From Haematococcus lacustris (Eukaryota > Chlorophyta > Chlorophyceae > Chlamydomonadales > Haematococcaceae): a DNA stretch of 64,000 nt. Within the stretch, counting starts at the first letter, position 1, and the number at the start of each line of letters is the position of its first letter. This document shows positions 55,558 through 64,000 of the stretch, piece after piece. The position numbers and the translations under genes were made by a program. The stretch lies in the NCBI GenBank assembly GCA_030144725.1, contig JASKMD010000006.1, forward strand, positions 10,178,806-10,242,805. Direction: 5' to 3'. The notes under the pieces were generated by a model that ran no database searches, had not been told where the DNA came from, and saw only the letters and a program-made list of their open reading frames with translations.

Positions 55558-55998
55558 AAAAGCTACGTCCCGGAGCTTGCAGTTTTGAGATGAGTTGTGT
55601 TAAAATCATGCAACAGCAAGCATAGACAGGCAGGCAACGACAGGCAGGCAGGAACAGGCTACATGCAACAGACAAGCAAATGCAACGAGCTCCATGCAAA
55701 CCATGCTGAAACTATGAAACTAGAGTCTTGAGCTGACCGTCGTCTCGTTCTCCTCCTCCTTCCAAGCTGACTGAAGAAACCATCGTGACAGAAACTGAGA
55801 AACAGAAGATGTGGTAGTTGTGTTCAGCGCAGGTTGCAATGGGTAATCAGGCCATGCCGGCTGCGTAGTGCTTGAACAGATTGGTGGGACATACGCAGAC
55901 ATATGCCTTGTCCCTAACCAAGACGATGGGTGTATCATGTGCCTCACATGTCAGGTTGGAGCCATTGTGCCAACAGGGATATAAAACCTGCGGAGCCC

Positions 55999-56262
55999 TC
56001 AGCCAGTGTGGAACAACAGATTGCCCGCGATTGTGAACTGGCATGCTTTGCCAGCAAGTATGATTTGTTGGGTGACAGAGTGCGAGTGATCTGTGCCCTG
56101 GGCGGTGATGCCCGATTTGAGTGTGTGCAGCTGCATGACGTGAGCATACACGTGATAGTCAGGCCTATGGGATAGCGCGTCCGCCCCCACGTTGAGTTTG
56201 CCTGGGATGTGGTCGAGTTGACCGTTGTTGTGTGCTACCTCAGGTGCTACCTGGGCTGCCAT
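55999..56262 (-). pseudogene. Gypsy pol remnant (RNase H-integrase linker)
   Basis: About 87 codons with LDHIPGKLNVGADALSHRPD and AGKACQFTIAGNLLFHTG, clearly related to IDHIPGKHNMVADALSRRPD of the plus-strand element. Further left on the plus strand only the words of LTCEAHDTPIV remain. The integrase core is missing. The rest of the internal DNA (56263-57822) has no recognised gene, only degenerate repeats around GGCTCCGCGCAAGCGGGA. Confidence 0.75.
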
Positions 56263-57812
56263 GATGTGCGCATGCCGTGCGCTATGCGTCTTGAGTGTTC
56301 TGGCAGGCTGCTGGGCTGGGTAGCTCTGCTGCCATGATGTATGTGTGCTTCCTCAGGTGCTACCTGGGATGCAAGTGAGTGCGCATGCTGTGAAGCTATG
56401 CGGCTTGTCTGTGTGGTCAGGCTGCTAGGCTGGATAGCTTTGCTGCCATGTTGTGTATGATGTTCTCTGCATGGAATGCAGGAGTGTAGGCTGTAGCTGA
56501 TGGTCTCTGTGGCTGAAGCCAGCAGGGTGCATGAAGCGAGAGATGTGTTGTGTGCCGTCTCTGTGGCTGATGCCAACAGGGCTGATGCGATGGGACTGCG
56601 GCTCTGCTGTGAGGGGATGTGCAGCGATGCGACTGTGCTGCAGGTGCGGTGCGAGGACAGCTTACTGCGTCTTAGCCTCGTATAAATGTAGAAAGCATCC
56701 GAGCTCTCCGCTGTGGGGCTCCGCTTGTGCTGTGAACTGGACGGCAACTGGTCGAAAAGTCCGATAGCGATGTCGACAGTAGAACTGTGGGTTGGAGAAG
56801 CGGCGATGGTGCACTGATCGCTGGGTCAGATGAGAGTGCATGCCTTTAGACGTCGAGATATGACTACTGGGCTGGCCCCCATGCCACTTTGCCCTGCTTG
56901 TCGTTTCTGTCAGCTTAAGACGATGCCTGGTAGGTTGATTTCAGACTTATAGCCGTGTGTTGTGGCTCTCTGCAGGCTGGTGCACTGCAGGGTACTGTTC
57001 TCTGCTTGAGCAGGGTGATGTTGGTGGTGGTCACATGCTGGGTGTGCTCTGTGCCTAGAGGTGGCCAGGTATGTGTTGTTGCTGGTGTTAGGCGTCTCTG
57101 CTCAGGGCAGGAGTGCAGCTATGTGTTCTCTGTTTGAGCAGGCTGGTGGTGTTGATAGAGATGAGGCTCTGTATAGAGCAGGTTGTGTGGGACGTTGCAA
57201 GAAGGATGTTAGTGTAAGGTTGTGCAGCCTGGTATGCTGTAGGGTCTCAGCAAGGCGCTGGATGTGTGTTGGCTGCAGTTTTCACTGTGTAACTCTGCTA
57301 AGGGCAGGCTATGGACGGTTGGCTGCTTCTTTAGCCAGGTTTGGTGTTAGGCTCTCATTGGCTGGGGTGGTGGCGGGGATGAAGGTGGCAAGCAGCGCAC
57401 ATGACATTGTGCAAGGCAAGCTAAGCATTTCTCCGCGTGAGCGGGACAAAGCAAGTTAGCAATCAGGAGCCTCTGCAACAGCAGGCTCCGCGCAAGCGGG
57501 AGTCTCCGTGTGAACGGGCAAAGCAAGTACAGCAGTACAAGCCTCTGCGACAGCAGGCTCTGCATAACAGCAGGCTCCGCTTAAGCGGGATCTCCGTGTA
57601 AACGGGCAAAGGAAGTCTGCGAAACAGCAGTGCAAGCACAGCAAGCACAGCAGGTACAGGCTGTACAGCGACTTCTAAAAGCAGGAGTCTCTGCAGCAAC
57701 AGGCACAGTGACAAGCGCTGGAGCTGATGCCATCAGTTCCGGCTCCAATGGCACCTCCGATTGAGTTGGGTCCGGTGTCACTGCGCAAAGGTCGCGATGA
57801 ACGAACAATTGC

Positions 57813-57820
57813 GGAAACCA
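57813..57820 (-). promoter_or_regulatory. Primer-binding site core
   Basis: Minus-strand TGGTTTCC two bases inside the 5' LTR. Confidence 0.7.
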
Positions 57821-57822
57821 GA

Positions 57823-58238
57823 TGTAACAGTAGTGTTTGTGCGATCAGGATGCATGGTCGGCTGAGGCATAAGTGCCGGCTTGCAGCCGTCGAGCATGCT
57901 GACTTGTGCGGCTATTGCTGCCGCTGCGGCTGTCTACATACTTATCGACAGCCTCCGAGTCGCGCAGTGGGTAGTGCAGTGTACTTACATCGTGAAGACG
58001 TCGTAAAGAACTAATCCATCAAGAGAAGAGTAGTCATTGCAAGCAGAACAAAAGCAAGTCCATCAGAAGGCTGCAAGAAGTCTGATCCAAGCCCCTCCAG
58101 CATCTAGCACTCAAGAAGTGCCTTAGCATCGCAAGATCTCGTCACAAGTAAGATGCAATTCAAATCTCACAGGATCTTGCATGCAGAAAAGAAACACAAA
58201 CCTACCATTCACCCTAGCTGAGTGCCTGGACTGTTACA
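57823..58238 (-). repeat. 5' LTR of the deleted gypsy element
   Basis: 416 bases, nearly identical to 55127-55542. Confidence 0.9.
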
Positions 58239-58463
58239 GAGTTTGCTAAGTAGACTGGGGTTATTGGTTTGACTAGGTTGGCTAGGTTTCCCTTTAGAGC
58301 GCTTAATCTTGATGTTTTATAACGTGGAGCCAAGGGTTTTGTGGTAGGAGCAACTTGGGGTAGTAGGTTTCTAGCCGGGAGGTGACAAGAAACCTTGACT
58401 CAAGATTTTCGCAAAACCTAGCAGAAACCTTGGGCATAAGGTTGAAACCTTAGGGGGTCCGCC

Positions 58464-59922
58464 ACACTCTGAGCTCGGGCGCGTAGGCGCAAGCGCGACG
58501 CAAAGATAAGGCGTTCCGCGTTAAAATGACAACTCAACTCTTACCAGGCACGTCGCAAAGTCAAATGTCCCTTACGTGGTGGTTCAATGGGAGGGGTAGC
58601 CTACCCTCCTTGCTGCCCGTGACACCCAGCCATCGAGTGGGTGTGGCTGCCTTTTTTGGCATGCGAGGACCCCACATGCAACGTCGCCCTCTTCAGCCCA
58701 TATTGGGTGTTCATCACCCCAAGGATAGGAGAGGAAGGGTCATGCCTTGATGTCAAACTGCAAGACCTCCTCACTAACATCCTAACACACACAATGCCCA
58801 ACCCAACGCCATACAACACACACTACCACATTGCCATACCATACACCCACACCCACAGCACACACCAACAATCTTAAGCATACCCACTGCCAACTGCAGC
58901 TGGCTTTGGAGCGGGGTCCACCCTAGCCGTCAGCAAAGATGAGGGCTACCCTTCAGACCCTCGACTGTTATAGGAGCGCCATACCCAATTGTTCTTGCCA
59001 GCAACATGATAGCTGCGACACGGATGCAGGGAGCGGCGCTATGAATGGAGGGGACTACATCCTTGTGGGCATCCTAGTGGGCATCCCAATGGGGAGCCAG
59101 GAAGGGCATCGGCCATTCCGTCTTGTTGTACACTATTGAGGACCCCAACAAGCCCCCCACCCCAGCTGGCAGGAATGCCGCACTAGGAGCTCTTACAAGG
59201 CTGCACTACATTGTAGGCAGTGCCACACTTACCATTAGTGCTGGCCGTGGCAGCAGGAAAGGACATGGCCCGAACCCAGGGAGCTATCATAGACACCGAG
59301 CTGCTGCAGCGGGAAGTAGACAAAGCATCAGTGAAGAAAGCGAGGGCCAACCGCACCTGCCTTCGTGCCACGTTGTCGCGGCCGTGTTGAAGTCCGACTG
59401 TTGTTGCCGACGCGCACATTGTTGTAGAACAGATCGAGCACAATAAGCGGTCGCAGCGGTGCCGGCATATCCCGTGACAGCTCGAAGTTTCAGCACTGAT
59501 TTTGATGCTTTGCTGAGCACAGCTGAGATGCTGAAAATAATATTAAGGCGAAGAGCTGCTTACATGGGGTCCTGTAGATTACTTGAAATTACTTTATGCA
59601 AAGTTACGTCCTACTACCCTGCCAGTTTACCCTTGTTTCCCTGTCAGTTGAGGGCGCTCTAATACTAGGTTACCTTGGCTGCTCAGTAGGCTGCTACTGC
59701 TTGCTCAGTAGGCTGCTGCTGCTGAGACTCATCAACTATAACCCTGCAGTGCCGTGACAACCAATCAACCGAATTCCGCTTTGTTCTGAAGCTGTTTCTG
59801 ATTAGCAGCTCATATCCACCGGGTCCGAGGCTGTTCGCAAGCCCGGGATTTCGCATGTACATGTGAAACGTACTTGGCGATACATCGATGCTATCGGAAG
59901 CCGGTACGCGTAGCCTAACGCT
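58464..59922. other. Region between element C and the host gene, no gene recognised
   Basis: About 1.46 kb. Short frames at 58526-58877 and 59123-59446 do not resemble known proteins. The part around 59120-59340 (YTIEDPNKPPTPAGRN) looks exon-like but is followed by stops and may be a gene remnant. The last 300 bases presumably hold the promoter and 5' leader of the gene starting at 59923; no TATA box is obvious. Confidence 0.4.
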
Positions 59923-62900
59923 ATGACTGCGAGCCCAGCAGTGTTGCGCTTCCGCAGGTTGCAACATTTGATTGTTTTAAATGGGCTTGACGGGCTCCTG
60001 CTGATCTGCGGAGGCGATGGCATGAATATGCCAATAACTTCAACTGTCGTCGACTGGGTTGCCGGGGCACATGCTGTCGTCCCGGACGAAACCGTCATCC
60101 TCTGCCAGCCTGGCAGAGTAGCCATGTGGCTGCCCGACAAAGGCTCCGCTGACAGCATGAGGAAGGCTCTGTCCAAACCAGGCCTGCTTCTGCAGCTCTT
60201 TTGCCCCACTGAGCCTGAGCTGGCAGACCCCGATGCCTTTGAAGAAGCCAAACTTGCTGCTTTTGTGTCCATGATGCAAGGGGTGCATAAACTTGGCGTC
60301 GCCGTTGACAACCCAAATGAAGGTGTACTTGTCTCCCCTGCCCTTGCGTGCTCCTAGCGTACTGCAGCTCCTCATGGGCATAGGGCACTCTGCTGAGCTC
60401 CTGACACCTAACTCATAAAGGACATTGTCACGGGGCAGTTTCCTTTCATCCTTGTTGCTAAGCCATGTGTCGGGCTCAACCCACAGGACTGCTGTCTGGC
60501 TGCAGGGTCGGGCAGCATGCGGCTGAGTGGCGCCGCTCTCATGGCGCTGGAGGCCTGGCCGCTGCTGGCAGCGTATGGTCTGGACGGCGTGGGTCGTCCG
60601 GGTTTCTTCACACAGTGCTTTGAGGTGCATGCGCTGGGGGACGCCCTGCTGTCCCTGATGGCGGACAGCGCCGACTGCCACACCCTGCACCAGCTGCTGG
60701 CCGACAACGCCCAGCTGCTGCTGCAGCACTGGGACGAGATGACGCAGGTGTGGCAGAGTGAGAGGTCCCTCACACATTGACACTGACGACCAGTGCATCC
60801 GGCAGTGCCACGCTCTATAGTGCAGCTGCCTTGTGAGTATGCGCTGGCACACAGCTGCTGCTGTACCCGACGCTGCAGCCAGCCTGTGGTGGTGATCTGT
60901 GGAGTGTGGGGGGTCATGGTGCCAGGTGATGCGGGCGGGGGGGCCCGGCAGCCTGGGGGCGCTGACGGAGCGCCAGGTGGCCGAGCCCTTGGCCTCCTAC
61001 TGGACCTACGGCCTGCTGCGGCCAGCACTGCGCGCCATCAAGGTGCGCACCAGGGAGGGCGTGGACAGCAGTGGACCGGGTGGGGCAAGATCAGGGGAAG
61101 CAAAGGCCAGGGAGGGCCGGCGACAGCCCCCTGTGAGGAGTCAAATAAGCTGCGCCCACACCATGCCTGCGCCGCTGTGCCGCCCTTCCCTGCACCGGCA
61201 GTTGTACTGTGGTGTGTGGCGTGCAGGCGGTGACAATGCCCCCGCGCGTTGTGTTTGGGGCGCACACCAATGACGAGGCCGCGGGCCCAGAGGCCGCAGC
61301 GCTGCAGCCCCCGTGTGCTGGCGGCCAGGCCAGCAGCCTGCACATGGTGGTGGAGGGGGGGGACCCACGCTGCCCGCTGCGCGCCGCCCGCACCTACTTC
61401 ACCTGCCAGGCTAGCCAGGTCAACAACCCCTGGGCAGGTGGGTGCCCGGTGCAGTGTTTGGGGTGGGGCCAGTCGGGCGCTGCCCCACGCTTGCCCTGGG
61501 TCAGGTCAGGTATTGGTAGGGGGGGCTGCTGCCCACATCTGGCCTCAGCCCTGCAAGCATCATGCAGAGCATGGCATCGGCGCCCCTGCCCCCGCTCTGC
61601 CCAACCCGGACATGCCCAGCCTGCCTAGCCCCCCCATAATGGAGAGCTGCCAGTGGACCCACCTGGCCTGGGTATGATACCGCCCTCCTCTGCCCACCCT
61701 CCGCCCTGCAGCTGTCAGCCTGGCTCTCGCCTCCCCCTTGCCCTGCAGACCCTGACGAGGAGGCAGAGGTGGTCAGTCGGCTCCCCCAGCCTGATGACGA
61801 GGTGGCGGACACGCTGCTGCTCATGCGCCTGTACTCAGCCCTGGCGGAGGCGGCGGAGGCAGGCATGGAGCACTTTGCGCTGCAGGTGGGACAGCGCCAG
61901 AGCAACCCTTAACCCCCCCAGGGCCACAGACAGGTAGGTGCCGCACAGGGCAGAGTCCTGAACCCCCTGCTGCTCCCATGGCCATGCACCCCTCATCCAA
62001 CCCTCACCTACCCTCACCTAACCACACCCCTCACCTAACCCTGGACGTACCCTGGTGGCTGAGCGCCTGGAGGGGTCGGGGCAATGCCAGCTGGGGCAGG
62101 TCCAGGTCAGCAGGTGGGGGAGGCGGCTGGCCCTGATGGCTGTGGGCAGGCTGGGTGTGTTGTCGGGCGCTGCAGGAGGGCGCCACGCCTCAGAGCACCA
62201 AGGCGCGGGTGCAGGAGGTGCTGGTGAGCAGCGCTGAGGCGCGGGGGGTGGCGCAGCCTGGGATGGCCCGGCACCTGCGGGTGGCCCTGTGGCAAGCCGA
62301 CAGCAGCGGCGCCGTCACCGCCCCGGCTCAGCGCGGCAGCGCGCAACTCAAGGTGGGCTGCAGGCAGGGAGGCATGGCGCAGCACACTGCAGCGCACTGC
62401 CCAGGATATCATGCAGGGGACAGCAGTGCAGTGCAGTGGGGGTACAGGACAGTGGGCACGCTGCTTTGAGGCCAGGCTCAGTGGGTGCAGGCAGGCCAGG
62501 ACTGCCCATGAGGTGGCTTGCTGCCGGCCTGCCTGCCTGCCTGCCCCCCCGCCTGCCTGCCCGCCCCCCCGCCTGCCTGCCTGCCCCAGGTGCTGCGTGT
62601 GTCGCTGCTGGACATCAGCAGCCGCGTGCGTCCTGGCCAGCTGCTGGGCGGCCTGGTGTACGCCGACACCTTCCTGGAGGTCAGGGGGGAGGGCAGGAGG
62701 GCAGCGGGGGGAGCCCGGGCTGTGGGTGGCTGAAGGGATAGGGTCAGGCGCAGCCAGAGGGGCGGCCCAGTGGGACCAGGGGGGGCCTGCCTGCCTTCAC
62801 ACTCAGGGGCGCAGCCGTGTGCCCACAGGTGCCGGGCTTCCAGGGCGCCCCCGCCCGCCTGCTGCTGTTCACGCAAGCGCTGCCGCAGCTGGTGGCCTGG

Positions 62901-63250
62901 GCTGCCACACCCTCAGAGGCTGACGCCATGGCCCGAGCCCTGAGGGCATTCACAGCAGGTGCTCCCGCACCCCCACACTCAGACACCACCACACCCACAC
63001 ACCCACCCCCCTGCCCCCCTTGGCCCCACCCAACCCCCTGCCTTGCCTCATGCCTTTTGCCTGGCTGGGCCCCGTCAAGGATCCCCCCTACCCCCCTGTG
63101 GGCTGTGACACACGCAGCAGTCACACAGCAGCGCCCTGCGGAGCAAACTGGAGCAGCAGCAGCCCAAGCAGTGCCGCCAGAGCCTGGCCCCACATGTCCC
63201 CTCTACCCCCTACCCAGACCTGGGCTGTCTGCCCTGCGCCGCTGCTGACC

Positions 63251-63315
<65 letters not shown>

Positions 63316-63320
63316 ACCCG

Positions 63321-63368
<48 letters not shown>

Positions 63369-64000
63369 ACCCGCTGCTGCTGCTGCTGCTGCCCCCCTGC
63401 TGCTGCTACTTCTGCTGCTGCCCCCCTGCTGCTGCTGCTGCTGCTGCTGGCCCTGTGCAGTGGCTCTGCCCGCAGCAGGTGCTGCAGCAGGTGAGGAGCG
63501 CGCCCCCCCATCAGGCGCCGCCATGCGTGCGGGGCAGCGGGCGCAGCAGCAGCAGCAGGTGGCGCAGGCCGTGGCACGGGAGGCGGTCCAGCAGGGGCGG
63601 CGGCTGCGGAGTGGAGGAGGCGCTGAGGTCAGTGTTGAGAGCAGCAGGGGGAGGCTGTGTGGAGGCAGGCAGCCACAGATATGGCTGGCCAGGCTGAGTT
63701 GCGCGGTGCAGGTGGGGGTGAACAGGGGTCCATGGCCAGCGGCCTGAGGGCCAGGGGCGAGGGGCTGACCTGGTGATGCTGGAGGGTCCGGGCATGCTGC
63801 CTGCGCTGCCTCACACGCCCTGACCCGACCTGACCTGACCTGATGCCTTGATGCAGTGCAGGAGGAGGAGGAGGAGGAGGAGGAGGAGGTGCAGGAGGGG
63901 GCGAAGGAGGAGGGGGGTGGACAGCAGTCAGAGGAGGGGCCTGGGCTAGGTGCGAGGGGGGTCACAGCTGCCGCCTCACCCCCATACTCGGGTGCCTGCC
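59923..64000 (+). CDS. Host gene, possible DNAAF9/Shulin-like protein (5' part)
   Basis: Exons with consistent phases: 59923-60322, 60506-60747, 60926-61042, 61227-61437, 61749-61885, 62176-62352, 62590-62679 and 62829-62958. Two more are likely (63461-63627 and 63862 to the window edge). Introns are GT-AG with CTGCAG-type acceptors. The N-terminus (RRLQHLIVLNGLDGLLLICG) resembles the creatinase-N-like fold of DNAAF9/Shulin and Spt16. Other landmarks are LLAAYGLDGVGRPGFF, LTERQVAEPLASYW, MPPRVVFGAHTN and DPRCPLRAARTYF. In ciliates Shulin packages outer-arm dynein for delivery to cilia. The last exon starts with eight glutamates. The family assignment is from memory of its pattern and is uncertain; the gene model is much firmer. 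Confidence 0.6.
62515..62589. repeat. Intronic GCCTGCCTGCC repeat
   Basis: Short CCTG-rich repeat with C runs filling the intron end before the exon at 62590; it doubles as a pyrimidine-rich acceptor tract. Confidence 0.7.
63247..63450 (+). repeat. Intronic (CTG)n tracts
   Basis: Four to five CTG runs, the longest about 21 units, separated by ACCCGCTG and CCCCCCTG. They lie in the intron before the tentative exon at 63461. Translated frames through them (poly-Ser, poly-Ala, poly-Cys) are artefacts. Confidence 0.9.

Larger units (their letters stand above)
55127..58238 (-). mobile_element. Internally deleted gypsy element with intact LTRs (minus strand)
   Basis: LTRs 55127-55542 and 57823-58238, both 416 bases and differing at about two positions. 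The target duplication is GAGTT (55122-55126 and 58239-58243). Primer-binding core on the minus strand at 57820-57813; purine tract 55543-55557. Only 2.3 kb internal, with no gag, RT or integrase core recognised, so it must move by using proteins of a relative, as the young LTRs imply it did. Confidence 0.88.
44546..58463 (+). mobile_element. KDZ-like element C with imperfect TIRs and nested retroelements
   Basis: The left end GGCAGACCCCCCTGAGG (44546 on) and the reverse complement of the right end (GGCGGACCCCCTAAGG, ending 58463) match over about 27 bases through CAACCT, with weaker similarity further out. Subterminal repeats of AACCTAGCAAACC type are inverted at the two ends (44720-45230 and 54878-55126 plus 58239-58300). 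A truncated KDZ-like transposase lies between. Two gypsy elements (46468-53824 and 55127-58238) and a hAT-type MITE are inserted. Without the gypsy insertions the element would be about 3.4 kb, so it is a deleted derivative. Confidence 0.55.

Noticed and set aside
58526..59446. Small genes between element C and the host gene
   Set aside because: Short frames with no recognisable domain, interrupted soon by stops; at most a gene remnant.
59923..60322. SPT16 (FACT subunit) as the identity of the host gene
   Set aside because: The N-terminal pattern fits the same fold, but SPT16-specific spacing is missing and the downstream segments do not fit.

Overview
This is eukaryotic nuclear DNA, most likely from a green alga of the Chlamydomonadales type. 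Telomeric hexamers (TTAGGG/CCCTAA) occur repeatedly, the coding DNA is GC-rich with CTG/CAG tracts, exons are short and bounded by GTGNGN donors and CTGCAG acceptors, and the mobile DNA consists of chromodomain Ty3/gypsy elements and KDZ-like DNA transposons. The organism call is an inference. No tRNA, rRNA, CRISPR array or bacterial operon is visible.

Region 1 (1-16651) is subtelomeric. It starts with 741 bases of uniform TCAGGG repeats. Next comes a large inverted duplication, 955-4500 against 5622-9215, around a 500-N gap. The left arm runs into TTAGGG repeats in true chromosome-end orientation at the gap, so the join is either a head-to-head telomere fusion or a scaffolding join of two chromosome ends. 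To the right the same modules recur as a Y'-like mosaic: a subtelomeric block (S), a unique block (U), 13-, 45- and 46-bp tandem arrays, and telomere tracts lying between U and S.

Region 2 (16652-20993) is a 4.3-kb element with 20-bp terminal inverted repeats, inserted in a 45-bp array. Both ends carry arrays of the short palindrome CATCTGCACAGATG. The inside is mostly simple repeats: CATCAC, CCACA, a 31-mer and GGGCT.

Region 3 (22026-58463) is a nest of transposons. Three KDZ-like elements are present. A is a right-end fragment. B carries a KDZ transposase gene and a divergent P-loop (DUF3987-like) gene. C has imperfect terminal inverted repeats (TIRs). Their transposase contains a chromodomain split by a GC-AG intron. 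Three Ty3/gypsy elements with clear LTRs and 5-bp target duplications are inserted in or beside them: 34184-40647 (minus), 46468-53824 (plus, inside an intron of KDZ C) and 55127-58238 (minus, internally deleted). A truncated fourth copy, two fold-back MITEs and a hAT-type MITE are nested among them. The minus element has gag and pol in one frame, separated by a single TGA. All three LTR elements share the primer-binding core TGGTTTCC.

Region 4 (59923-64000) is the only convincing host gene. At least eight well-phased exons, open to the window edge, encode a protein that I tentatively compare with DNAAF9/Shulin, a dynein-arm packaging factor. A second possible gene of unknown function lies at 42555-44346.
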